Origin: Chitinimonas koreensis
GTDB taxonomy: Bacteria > Pseudomonadota > Gammaproteobacteria > Burkholderiales > Chitinimonadaceae
DNA length: 64,000 bases
Direction: 5' to 3'
NCBI RefSeq assembly: GCF_014353015.1
Contig: NZ_CP060704.1
Span: forward strand, 4,489,001 to 4,553,000
The translations under genes and the position numbers were made by a program. The notes beneath the pieces are model-generated. The model did not search any database, was not told the origin of the DNA, and saw only the letters and a program-made list of their open reading frames with translations. Shown here one piece after another: positions 1-8,567 of this stretch (position 1 is its first letter; each line of letters starts with the position of its first letter).

Positions 1-638
1 CCGTAGGACCAGATCTCGCGCGTCTCGGGGAAATGGACGATGTACTTGGTGTCCTTGTTGCACGGCCAGGCGACGTCGGCCTGGCCCTCGGCCAGCGGCG
101 CGCCGACGCTGTGCACGCAGGGCACGAACTCGCCGTCGCTGCCCAGCACTTCGTAGACCGCGCGGCCCATGCGCGTCATCACGCGCATCGAGGCGACCAC
201 GTAGGGCGAATCGGTGATCTCGATGCCGACGTGGGCGATGTGCGAGCCGAGCGGACCCATGCTGAACGGGATCACGTACATCGTGCGGCCGCGCATGCAG
301 CCTTCGAACAGGCCGTTCAGCGTCTGCCGCATCTCGGCCGGCGCGGTCCAGTTGTTGTTCGGGCCGGCATCCTCGCGGCGCTCGGCGCAGACGAAGGTAC
401 GGTCTTCGACGCGGGCGACGTCGGACGGATCGGAGAAGGCGGCGTAGGAATCGGGCCGCTTCTCGGGATTGAGCTTCACCAGCGTGCTGGCCGCCACCAT
501 CTGCGCGAGCAACTGCGCGTTCTCTTCGTCGGAGCCGTCGACCCAGTGGATGCGGGCGGGCTGGGTCAGGGCGGCGACCTGGGCGACCCAGTCGATCAAT
601 CGGCGGTGCTGGACGTAGGCGGGAGCGGCGAACTGCAT
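1..638 (-). CDS. pckG: Phosphoenolpyruvate carboxykinase (GTP), N-terminal part
   Basis: The reverse strand is open from an ATG at 638 to the left edge, so about 212 N-terminal residues are visible and the rest lies outside the window. The translation carries family-typical stretches, among them HWVDGSDEEN, NNNWTAPAEMR and the GCMRGRTMYVIPFSMGP block. These mark the GTP-dependent PEP carboxykinase, which converts oxaloacetate and GTP to PEP, GDP and CO2 in gluconeogenesis. A GAGG motif about 9 bases upstream supports the ATG. It is transcribed divergently from the first TonB receptor across a 321-base gap. The GTP-binding and metal-binding C-terminal motifs cannot be checked here. Confidence 0.93.
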   Translation of the reverse strand, partial: MQFAAPAYVQHRRLIDWVAQVAALTQPARIHWVDGSDEENAQLLAQMVAASTLVKLNPEKRPDSYAAFSDPSDVARVEDRTFVCAERREDAGPNNNWTAPAEMRQTLNGLFEGCMRGRTMYVIPFSMGPLGSHIAHVGIEITDSPYVVASMRVMTRMGRAVYEVLGSDGEFVPCVHSVGAPLAEGQADVAWPCNKDTKYIVHFPETREIWSY

Positions 639-959
639 GTGATGGCGACCTCGAATGGTAGTAACCACCACCCCACTACGAACGAATACGCCGCAATGAG
701 GTGAAGAAGGCCGCCATTTTCGCAAATTCAGCGCCATAAGTCGTCATCAAATCGTAGTCAACCCAACTCGCCTACTTATCGCTTATGACAATTAGTTCGA
801 TATGTCGTCGTTTTTATAAAAAAGTGTCGCCATCTGCATACAAAAATACGTGAAATGCACGCAATTCCGGCCTTCCCCGGCACTCCGCCCTAGCATCGGC
901 GCACCTCGTAGACACACGATCCGAACGCGAGGCCTAGTCACCAAATCAGGGGAAAGTGC
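639..959. other. Divergent promoter region between pckG and the first TonB receptor
   Basis: This 321-base gap separates two divergent genes, so it must hold promoters for both. It is clearly more AT-rich between about 700 and 850 than the flanking genes, with A/T runs around 810-825. I see no convincing operator or riboswitch and no supportable small ORF. Confidence 0.4.
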
Positions 960-3665
960 ATGAGAATCAGGTATTTGGCCCTCGCCATCGCGGCGATCGG
1001 CAGTTCGGGCAGCTGGGCGGCGGACGAGCCGATCAAGGCCGAACGCATCGAAGTCACCGGCTCGAACATCAAGCGGATCAGCAAGGAAACGGTCTCGCCG
1101 GTCACCACCATCAGCCGGGAGGAAATCGCCCGTTCCGGCGCCACCAACACGGTGGAGCTGATGCGCAAGCTGACCTCGGCCGGGGGCAACGGCGGCGAGA
1201 CGCTGACCGCCAATTCCTTCCGCAACGGCGCCACCAGCGTCAACCTGCGCCAATTGCCGACCCTGGTGCTGCTCAACGGCTATCGCCTGCCGAGCTCGGG
1301 CTCGGACGAATACAGCGGCCAGACCTCGGTCGACCTCAATACCATCCCGCTGGCCGCGATCGAGCGCGTCGAAGTGCTCAAGGACGGCGGCTCGGCCATC
1401 TACGGCACCGACGCGGTCGGTGGCGTGATCAACTTCATCCTGCGCAAGAACGTCACCGGCCTCGAACTGTCGGCCTATGCCGGCGCGACCACCGAGGGCG
1501 ACGGCGAGACCGCGCGCGCCTCGCTGGCCGGCGGCCTCGGCGGCAACTCGTCCGGTTTCAACCTGACCTACACGGTGTCTGCCGAAGAACGCAAGGCGGT
1601 CCACGCCGCGGACCGCGACTGGGCGCGCGGCCCCGACTTCCGCGACCGCCCCTGGGGCCTGCACGTCGGCAACGTCTACGGTTCCAAGGGCTCGGACCCC
1701 GGCACGCTGTCGACCGGCGGCTCGCAGCGGATGTGGGATCCGGAGTGCACGGCCGAGCACCGCCAACCCTATCCCGACGCGCCGGAATGGTTCGCCGCGC
1801 CCAACCGCAACGCCTGCATGTACGCGCCGGCCGACTCGGAAGACCTGCTGCATCCCTACAAGCGCTACAGCGCGATCGCGCTGGCCAACTGGGACGTGAG
1901 CGACAGCTTCTCGCTGTTCGGCCAGTTCTTCTTCAACCACTACGACACCCGGCTGGTCGCCTCGCCGGCCTGGATCCAGGACCGCGACCGCGCCAACGTG
2001 CTGCTGGTGGCGGCCGACAACCCCTTCAACACCTACGGCAGCAATGTCCGCGTCCGCCGGCTGTTCCAGGCCGACGAGGGCGGCGGCAAGTCCAAGGTCG
2101 ACACCGGCTGGCTGGTCGCCGGCGCCAAGGGCCAGGTCGGCAGCTGGGACTGGATCGTCGCCGCCGGCCACAGCCAGGAGAAAGGCGACATCCGCACCTA
2201 CGGCACCTTCCTGCACGACAAGCTGCAGGACTACCTCGACCAGGGCAAGTACAACCCCTTCGGCGGCAACCACAACAGCCCGCAGATCATCCGCGAGCTG
2301 ACCGCCGACCACGCGGTGCGCACCAAGTCGGAAACCGACTTCGTCAACGCCAAGGCCAGCACCGAGTTCGGCGAACTGTCGGGCGGGCCGATCGGCGTCG
2401 CCTTCGGCGCCGAGTTCAAGCGCGACAAGCTGAGCTACGACCCGACCCAGGCCTGGCGCAACGGCGAGATCGGCATCTATTCGGTGCTGCGCGGCATCGA
2501 CGGCTCGCAGTCGCAGAAGGCGGTGTTCGGCGAGCTGAGCCTGCCGATCCTGAGCAATCTGGAGGCCCAGCTGGCCGCCCGCTTCGACGACTACGAGCTG
2601 GCCGGCAGCACCACCAATCCCAAGCTGGGCATCCGCTGGACGCCGACCAAGTCGCTGCTGGTGCGCGCCAACTACAGCACCGGCTTCCGCGCGCCGACGC
2701 TGTCGCAGACCTTCAACGAGGGCCGCGGCGGCTTCGCCGCAACGAGCGATCCGAAGCGCTGCCTGCAAAGCAACGCGTATTTCAGCCAGTCCTGCGACGG
2801 CTCAGTGCTGTCGGTGGTCACCGGCACCAAGGACATCAAGCCGGAGAAGTCGACCAACTTCAACGTCGGCTTCGTGTTCGAGCCGGTGCGCGACGTCAGC
2901 CTGGGCGTGACCTATTGGCGCATCCTGTGGAAGGACCGCATCGCCTCGCTCGACAGCGAGACCGTATTGGCCGGCGAGGATGGCGCCTTCAGGAACAATG
3001 TGATCCGAGATCCCGTTTCCGCCATGGACTACGAGGAATACGAGAAGCTGACGCCGGCCGAGCAACTCGCCTTCGGTCCGCTGACACCGGACCGGGGCCG
3101 GCTCAAGGAAATCCGCGTCGGCCTGATCAACCGCAGCCGCATGCTGACCGACGGCTACGACTTCGACGCCTCGGTCGGCTGGCGCGCCGGCGAATACGGC
3201 AAGTTCAGGCTGTACACCGAAGCGACCTACCTGCGCCGGCAGAACCGCACGCTGACGCCGGACGATCCCGAGGTGAACTGCGACGGCGACCAGGCCTGCG
3301 ACGCCGGCGAATTCCAGACCCCGCGCGTGCAGGCCAAGCTCGGCCTGAACTGGGAGAACGGCGCCTGGCAATTCGGCACCGCGGCCAACTATGTCTCGTC
3401 CTACCGGGTTTCGCGGCTGCCGTCGGCCACCATCAACATCTACTACGACCAGTACGGCGAAGGCGCCAAGGTGGGCAGTTCGACCCAGGCCGACCTGACG
3501 GTCGGCTACACCGGTTTCAAGCGGCTGACGCTGCGTGCCGGCGTCGACAACGTGTTCGACCGCGACCCGCCGTTCTATTCGGGCTCCAGCCTCGGCTACG
3601 ACAGCGCCTACGGCAATCCGCGCGGCCGCTTCGTCTACGGCTCGCTGAGCTACCAATTCAACTGA
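960..3665 (+). CDS. TonB-dependent outer-membrane receptor (first of a tandem pair)
   Basis: This 901-residue protein starts at an ATG preceded by AGGGGA. An N-terminal signal peptide probably ends near SWA-ADE (about residue 21). It is followed by the plug-domain stretch RIEVTGSNIKR, the LLNGYRLP motif and VEVLKDGGSAIYGTDAVGGVINF, all typical of the large TonB-dependent receptors of Proteobacteria. The C-terminal beta barrel ends in SLSYQFN, an aromatic-rich last strand. Such receptors import large or scarce substrates across the outer membrane using TonB energy. The substrate cannot be read from sequence; in related bacteria this subgroup is often tied to peptides or saccharides (inference). 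It is followed by a terminator and then a paralogue of almost equal length, so the pair probably arose by duplication. Confidence 0.93.
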   Translation: MRIRYLALAIAAIGSSGSWAADEPIKAERIEVTGSNIKRISKETVSPVTTISREEIARSGATNTVELMRKLTSAGGNGGETLTANSFRNGATSVNLRQLPTLVLLNGYRLPSSGSDEYSGQTSVDLNTIPLAAIERVEVLKDGGSAIYGTDAVGGVINFILRKNVTGLELSAYAGATTEGDGETARASLAGGLGGNSSGFNLTYTVSAEERKAVHAADRDWARGPDFRDRPWGLHVGNVYGSKGSDPGTLSTGGSQRMWDPECTAEHRQPYPDAPEWFAAPNRNACMYAPADSEDLLHPYKRYSAIALANWDVSDSFSLFGQFFFNHYDTRLVASPAWIQDRDRANVLLVAADNPFNTYGSNVRVRRLFQADEGGGKSKVDTGWLVAGAKGQVGSWDWIVAAGHSQEKGDIRTYGTFLHDKLQDYLDQGKYNPFGGNHNSPQIIRELTADHAVRTKSETDFVNAKASTEFGELSGGPIGVAFGAEFKRDKLSYDPTQAWRNGEIGIYSVLRGIDGSQSQKAVFGELSLPILSNLEAQLAARFDDYELAGSTTNPKLGIRWTPTKSLLVRANYSTGFRAPTLSQTFNEGRGGFAATSDPKRCLQSNAYFSQSCDGSVLSVVTGTKDIKPEKSTNFNVGFVFEPVRDVSLGVTYWRILWKDRIASLDSETVLAGEDGAFRNNVIRDPVSAMDYEEYEKLTPAEQLAFGPLTPDRGRLKEIRVGLINRSRMLTDGYDFDASVGWRAGEYGKFRLYTEATYLRRQNRTLTPDDPEVNCDGDQACDAGEFQTPRVQAKLGLNWENGAWQFGTAANYVSSYRVSRLPSATINIYYDQYGEGAKVGSSTQADLTVGYTGFKRLTLRAGVDNVFDRDPPFYSGSSLGYDSAYGNPRGRFVYGSLSYQFN

Positions 3666-3707
3666 TCGTGGCAGGCGCGGCCGGCCTGCCGGCCGCGCCA
3701 CCTTTTC

Positions 3708-3733
3708 GCCCCCGGCTCCGGCCGGGGCTTTTT
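3708..3733 (+). terminator. Rho-independent terminator after the first TonB receptor
   Basis: A GC-rich stem (CCCCGGC pairing with GCCGGGG) around a 4-base loop is followed directly by five Ts. It lies 43 bases past the stop at 3665. A second GC-rich inverted repeat, GGCGCGGCCGG/CCGGCCGCGCC, sits at about 3674-3699 just before it. Confidence 0.75.
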
Positions 3734-4041
3734 ACCGCAGTACCCTCACGATGAACCGGCGAAAAAGCCACACTTCCCGTACCCGAAAAGCCGCGTCGAA
3801 ACCGGTCTGCGCTCAGGCGGGACGCGGTCCGCAATGCCCGGCAGGCCTTCATTCCCCGGCAGACACATCTGCTTACTCATATTTGCAACAGCGTAGCAAT
3901 ATGCCAACAGATTCACCGCCCCCACGGTCTGGCATTTCACGGTTGCGCCATCGCGATGGTAGTTTTTCGGCCTTGCGGTAAACGACGAGCGCTAACCCGG
4001 CGACTCCAAGTGCAAACACCGTAATCCTGGGGAGAGTCACC
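3734..4041. other. Intergenic gap upstream of the second TonB receptor
   Basis: About 300 bases lie between the terminator and the next start. A moderately AT-rich patch at about 3870-3915 could hold the promoter of the downstream receptor. No palindromic operator or credible ORF is seen; the short frames here overlap one another and carry no recognisable motif. Confidence 0.35.
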
Positions 4042-6741
4042 ATGAAGTTCAGCAAACTGTCAGTTGCGCTGGCCGGTATCGGCCTGTCCGTCGCGGCCAT
4101 CGCCGCCGAAGAAACCACGCCGCCGCAGAAGGTCGAGCGGATCGAAGTCACGGGTTCCAACATCCGTCGCGCCGCGGTCGAAGGCCCGTCGCCGGTGCAG
4201 GTGATCCGCAAGGAAGAGATCGAATCCTCCGGCGCCTCGACCGTGGTCGAGCTGATGAGCCTGTTGCCCAGCGTGACCGGCTTCTTCTCCGGCTCCAGCT
4301 CCAATTCGTTCTCGCAAGGCGCCGCCGCCGCTTCGCTGCGCGGCCTGGGCGAAAAGAACGTGCTGGTGCTGCTCAACGGCCGCCGCCTGGTCAACTACGG
4401 CTACGCCAACAACATCGATTCGAGCTTCGTCGACCTCAACGCCATCCCCCTGTCGGCCATCGAGCAGGTCGAAGTGCTGCGCGACGGCGCCTCGGCGATC
4501 TACGGCTCCGATGCCGTGGCCGGCGTGATCAACTTCAAGACCAAGCGCAACTACCAGGGCCTCGAAGTCGCCGGCCGCTACGGCCAGCACGTCGACGGCG
4601 GCGGCCAGGAGCATTCGGCCTCGATCTCGGCCGGCTTCGGCGACCTGAGCAACGACCGCTTCAACGTCCTGCTGACGGCCGACGTGTTCCAGCGCGAGCC
4701 CACCTTCGACCGCGACCATAAGTACACCAAGTCGACCGACTACCGTCCCTACGGCGGTACCGACAGCCGCGCTACCAATGCCTTCCCCGGCTCCTACGAG
4801 CTGTACGACACCGCGCTGGGCCGGCAGGCCATGGGCGGCTGCCTGGGCTCGGTCGAGCAGGACGACCGCGGCGACTGGTACTGCCGTACCGAAAGCGCCG
4901 CCTACACCCAGACCACCCCGCGCACCACGCGCACCGGCACGTCGGGCATCTTCAGCTTCGCGCTGACCCCGGACACCACGCTGTTCAGCGAACTGGCGTT
5001 CAATCGCAACGTCACCGACTACGAGAGCGGCTTCGCTTCGATCGGCACCTTCAACAGCGGCAACACCAAGAATGCCGATCGCCTGCTGTGGCCCGGCGAC
5101 GCGGCCTACCCGACCTCGGTGCCGATCCGCTACTTCGACGACAACGGCGTGCTGCAGCAGGAAAACATCGATCCGGACGCCGATGCCGGCTCCCGCGTGA
5201 TGGTGTTCCGCTCGGTCTACGAAGCAGGCCAGGTCCGCGAGAAGACCACCTCGGACACCGCCCGCGCCGTATTCGGCGTCAAGGGCAACCTGGCGGACTG
5301 GGACTACGAGACCTCGATCGGCTACGGCCACAACAAGGTCAAGACGGTCGAATCCGGCAAGCTCAAGACCGACGCCATCACCGACGCCTACCTGAACGGC
5401 GGCTACGATCCGTTCAAGCTGTGGAACAGCGCGGCCGACGTGCAGAAGCTGCTGACCAGCACCACCCGTGCAGCCGAATCGAAACTGATGAGCGCCGAGC
5501 TCAAGGCCAGCAACCCCGAACTGTTCAACCTGATGGACAGCCCGGTCGGCTTCGCCTGGGGCCTGCAGGCCTACAAAGACTCGATCAAGGACACGCCGGA
5601 CGCGCAGACCATCGCCGGCAATATCGAAAATCAGGGCGCAACCGCGGTCAGCGGCGATCGCCGCGTGCTCTCGGCCTACGGCGAACTGGCGTTCAACCCG
5701 ATCAAGCAGCTCGAGATCCAGCTGGCGCTGCGCCATGACCGCTACAGCGACTTCGGCGGCACCACCAATCCGAAGCTGTCGTTCGCCTTCCGCCCGATGC
5801 AGGAAGTCCTGCTGCGCGGTACCGCGACCACCTCGTTCAAGGCGCCGACGCTGCCGCAGCTGTACATGGCCGAATCGACCGCCTACACCGTGGTGGCCGA
5901 CTGGGTGCGTTGCGGTCCGCTCGGCTACGGCCCGGGCCAGTGCCAGTACTCCTCGCGCCTGAAGATCCATTCGAACCCGGATCTGCAGCCGGAAGAGTCG
6001 AAGAACTTCGCCCTGGGCATCGTGCTGTCGCCGACGCGCAATCTGACCACCAGCTTCGACTGGTACCGGATCGAGCAGAAGAACACCATCGAGACGCTCA
6101 ACGCCCAGTACATCCTGGACCACGAGTACAACGCCGACGGCACCAAGAACCCGGCCTTCGCCAACCTGATCGAGCGCTCGCCGCGCAACCCGGCGCTGGA
6201 AGCACAGTACCCGGGCCTGAAGGACGGTCGTCTGATCGGCGAAATCGTGCCGTTCATGAACGTGGGCAAGCAGAACGTCAGCGGCTTCGACTGGGGCCTG
6301 ATCTACTCCTTCCAGCTGCTGAACATCGGCCGCCTGACCATCAACAACCAATACAGCCGCCTGTTGAAGCTGCAGAAATCGGACATCCCGTCGGAAGCCC
6401 CGCGTTCGCGCCTGGACGACAACTACAACCCGGAATGGCGCAACTCGCTGAACATCGAGCTCGCCAGCGGCCCGTGGAGCTACGACACCACGACCCGTAC
6501 CGTGGCCAGCACCTACGACATGGAAGACATCCTGAACCTGGATGCCACTACGCCGCGCCTGTCGAGCTACACCTCGGTCGACCTGAACGTGGGCTACAAG
6601 GGCATCAAGAACACGGTGGTCAACGTCGGCGTGCAGAACCTGTTCGCCCGCGCACCGCGCTTCTCGAAGGACGGCGACGCGTTCCAGGACTCGGTGACCG
6701 GCCGCTTCGCCTACGCTTCGCTGCGCTACACCTTCAAGTAA
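4042..6741 (+). CDS. TonB-dependent outer-membrane receptor (second of a tandem pair)
   Basis: This 899-residue protein begins MKFSKLSVALAGIG with a signal peptide ending near AIA-AEE. It has the same architecture as its upstream neighbour: a plug starting VERIEVTGSNIRR, then LLNGRRLVNYG, VEVLRDGASAIYGSDAVAGVINF, and a beta barrel ending SLRYTFK. A GGAGAG motif sits about 8 bases before the ATG. Same length class and same N-terminal motif indicate tandem duplication, but the extracellular-loop regions differ strongly, suggesting different ligands (inference). It has its own terminator, so it is probably a separate transcription unit. The ligand is unknown. Confidence 0.93.
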   Translation: MKFSKLSVALAGIGLSVAAIAAEETTPPQKVERIEVTGSNIRRAAVEGPSPVQVIRKEEIESSGASTVVELMSLLPSVTGFFSGSSSNSFSQGAAAASLRGLGEKNVLVLLNGRRLVNYGYANNIDSSFVDLNAIPLSAIEQVEVLRDGASAIYGSDAVAGVINFKTKRNYQGLEVAGRYGQHVDGGGQEHSASISAGFGDLSNDRFNVLLTADVFQREPTFDRDHKYTKSTDYRPYGGTDSRATNAFPGSYELYDTALGRQAMGGCLGSVEQDDRGDWYCRTESAAYTQTTPRTTRTGTSGIFSFALTPDTTLFSELAFNRNVTDYESGFASIGTFNSGNTKNADRLLWPGDAAYPTSVPIRYFDDNGVLQQENIDPDADAGSRVMVFRSVYEAGQVREKTTSDTARAVFGVKGNLADWDYETSIGYGHNKVKTVESGKLKTDAITDAYLNGGYDPFKLWNSAADVQKLLTSTTRAAESKLMSAELKASNPELFNLMDSPVGFAWGLQAYKDSIKDTPDAQTIAGNIENQGATAVSGDRRVLSAYGELAFNPIKQLEIQLALRHDRYSDFGGTTNPKLSFAFRPMQEVLLRGTATTSFKAPTLPQLYMAESTAYTVVADWVRCGPLGYGPGQCQYSSRLKIHSNPDLQPEESKNFALGIVLSPTRNLTTSFDWYRIEQKNTIETLNAQYILDHEYNADGTKNPAFANLIERSPRNPALEAQYPGLKDGRLIGEIVPFMNVGKQNVSGFDWGLIYSFQLLNIGRLTINNQYSRLLKLQKSDIPSEAPRSRLDDNYNPEWRNSLNIELASGPWSYDTTTRTVASTYDMEDILNLDATTPRLSSYTSVDLNVGYKGIKNTVVNVGVQNLFARAPRFSKDGDAFQDSVTGRFAYASLRYTFK

Positions 6742-6751
6742 GCGCCAGCCA

Positions 6752-6801
6752 CAGCGACGGCTGCCGCAGCAACGGCTGCCGCAGCGACGGCTGCCGCAGC
6801 A
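6752..6801 (+). repeat. 15-base tandem repeat, 3.3 copies, in a 3' UTR
   Basis: Unit CAGCGACGGCTGCCG repeats three times (6752-6766, 6767-6781, 6782-6796) with one substitution in the middle copy, then a partial fourth. It sits between the stop at 6741 and the terminator at 6807. Confidence 0.85.
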
Positions 6802-6806
6802 AACTG

Positions 6807-6835
6807 AAACCCACGGCCTCGGCCGTGGGTTTTTT
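6807..6835 (+). terminator. Rho-independent terminator after the second TonB receptor
   Basis: A perfect 9-bp stem (CCCACGGCC/GGCCGTGGG) with a 2-base loop in the centre, followed by six Ts and preceded by AAA. It also lies just past the end of miaA on the other strand, but the T run favours the plus strand. Confidence 0.88.
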
Positions 6836-6882
6836 CATTGGCGCGCAAGCCGGGCCGGTGCGCGGGTTGCGACGCCAGCCCG

Positions 6883-7800
6883 TCAGGACAGCGCGGCCGC
6901 GATCCGGCCGGTCTCGCCCGGCTCGACCCGCTCGAATTCGTCCATCTGCCGCCGCAGCCAGGTGATCTGCCGCTTGGCCAGCTGCCGCGTGGCATAGACG
7001 CCGGTATCGCGCAGGCCCTGGCGGTCGAGTTCGCCGTCGAGGAACTGCCAGGCCTGGCGATAGCCGACGCAGCGCATCGACGGCAGATCGGGATCGAGCC
7101 GGTAGCGCGCGCGCAGCGCGGCGACCTCGTCGACCAGGCCGTCGGCCAGCATCTGCTCGAAGCGCAGCGCGATGCGCTCGTGCAGCACCGCCCGGTCGTC
7201 GGGCAGCAGCGCGAACTTCTTCAGCGCGTACGGCAGGCGCTCGTTGCTCTGCTCGGCCAGCCAGTCCGACATCGGCCGGCCGCTGACCAGGAAGATCTCC
7301 AACGCCCGCCCCACCCGCTGGCTGTCGTTGGGCGACAGCCGCGCCGCCGTGGGCGGGTCGAGCTCGGCCAGTCGCGCGTGCATGGCCGGCCAGCCCAGCC
7401 GCGCGGCATCCCGCTCCAGCTGCTCGCGGATCGCCGAGTCGGCCGAGGGCAGGTCGTGCAGGCCCTGCTCCAGCGCATTGAAGTACAGCATGGTGCCGCC
7501 GACCAGCAGCGGCACCTTGCCGCGCGCGGTGATCTCGGCCATCAGCCGCAACGCGTCGGCACGGAACTGGGCGGCCGAGTAGCGCTCGGTCGGGTCGATC
7601 ACGTCGATCAGGTGGTGCGGCGCGACCGCCAGCGTGGCGGCATCGGGCTTGGCGGTACCGATGTCCATACCGCGGTAGACCAGCGCCGAATCGACCGAGA
7701 TCAGCTCGACCGGATGACGCTGGGCCAGCTCCACCGCCAGCGCGGTCTTGCCGCTGGCGGTCGGGCCCATCAGGAAGACGGCGGGCGGCAGCGCGCTCAC
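6883..7800 (-). CDS. miaA: tRNA dimethylallyltransferase
   Basis: This 305-residue enzyme adds a dimethylallyl group to N6 of A37 in tRNAs that read UNN codons, the first step to ms2i6A. The start is a GTG at 7800, overlapping the stop of the upstream membrane protein gene as GTGA, which implies translational coupling. A longer frame runs further upstream but only crosses that gene in another frame. The P-loop GPTASGKTALA lies at residues 12-22, followed by ISVDSALVYRGMDIGTAKP and the substrate region VGGTMLYFNAL. The C-terminal region RQLAKRQITWLRR is the usual tRNA-binding part. Length matches the family. It is last in the tsaE-amiC-mutL-miaA cluster; hfq, its neighbour in E. coli, is absent here. 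Confidence 0.96.
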   Translation of the reverse strand: MSALPPAVFLMGPTASGKTALAVELAQRHPVELISVDSALVYRGMDIGTAKPDAATLAVAPHHLIDVIDPTERYSAAQFRADALRLMAEITARGKVPLLVGGTMLYFNALEQGLHDLPSADSAIREQLERDAARLGWPAMHARLAELDPPTAARLSPNDSQRVGRALEIFLVSGRPMSDWLAEQSNERLPYALKKFALLPDDRAVLHERIALRFEQMLADGLVDEVAALRARYRLDPDLPSMRCVGYRQAWQFLDGELDRQGLRDTGVYATRQLAKRQITWLRRQMDEFERVEPGETGRIAAALS

Positions 7801-8567
7801 GAGCCGCGCCTCGCCAGGTGGCTGGCGACGAAACCGACCGCGAGGCCGGCCGCCAGGGCCGGCGCCAGCGCGCCGACGCCGAGCAGCGGGATGCCGAAGC
7901 CGAGCGCGTAGAAGAACACCGCGAAGCCCATCAGTCCGGTGAGGAAACCGCGCAGCGCCAGCAGCAGCGCATCGCGGCCGGCGTTGGCGAAGGTGAAGGC
8001 CGGGATCACGGTGGCGGCCACCGGCGCGCCGGTGAACACGCCGGTCAGCGTCGGACCGAACCAGGTGGCGGCATAGGTGAGCGAGCTGACCAGCGCGGCG
8101 GCGGCCAGCATGCGGGTGACGATCTCGACGCGCGGCAGGTGGGCCGGCACCGGCGGCGCGCTCGGCCGCGGCAGCCAGCGCGTGGCGGCCAGCCACAGCC
8201 CCGGCAGCACGGCGAAGCCGAGCCAGTAGGCATGCGCCAGGCCGGCGAAGTTGAGGGCGAAGGCCAGCGCCAGGTAGCCGAGCCAGCCGGCGGCGATCGC
8301 ACCGGGCCAGCGCCAGCGCGCGCTGGCATGGCCGACCAGCAGCATGTAGGCGACATTGGCCCAGACGCCGACCGGCGCCGCCAGCGCGACCTCGCGCGCA
8401 TAGTCGGCGCCGTGGCTGAGCCACAGCGTCAGCACCACCGGGCCGCCGACCAGCGGCAGGCCGCCCAGGAGGCCGGCCAGGTTCGGCCCCCAGCGTTTGC
8501 CGGCGAGGCTGGCGAGGCCGATCAGCGCCGGCGCGGCGAACAGTTTGACCAGCACGACCGGGTCCAT
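7797..8567 (-). CDS. Integral membrane protein of unknown function between mutL and miaA
   Basis: This 256-residue, very hydrophobic protein has about eight predicted membrane segments and no catalytic motif I recognise. Short polar stretches separate blocks such as LFAAPALIGLASLAG, GLPLVGGPVVLTLWL and ALVSSLTYAATWFGP. The ATG at 8567 overlaps the mutL stop as TGATG, and its own stop overlaps the miaA start as GTGA, so all three are probably one translationally coupled operon. An upstream in-frame ATG at 8642 would extend it into mutL and is less likely. In E. coli mutL and miaA are adjacent, so this gene is an insertion into an otherwise conserved pair. Confidence 0.85.
   Translation of the reverse strand: MDPVVLVKLFAAPALIGLASLAGKRWGPNLAGLLGGLPLVGGPVVLTLWLSHGADYAREVALAAPVGVWANVAYMLLVGHASARWRWPGAIAAGWLGYLALAFALNFAGLAHAYWLGFAVLPGLWLAATRWLPRPSAPPVPAHLPRVEIVTRMLAAAALVSSLTYAATWFGPTLTGVFTGAPVAATVIPAFTFANAGRDALLLALRGFLTGLMGFAVFFYALGFGIPLLGVGALAPALAAGLAVGFVASHLARRGS

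Noticed and set aside
792..2768. 658-residue minus-strand frame and a 932-residue plus-strand frame at 956-3754 over the first TonB receptor
   Set aside because: Both are out-of-frame shadows of the receptor gene. The receptor frame has a signal peptide, ribosome site and family motifs; the others have none.
4060..6351. 763-residue minus-strand frame over the second TonB receptor
   Set aside because: Antisense shadow with biased composition and no recognisable domain.
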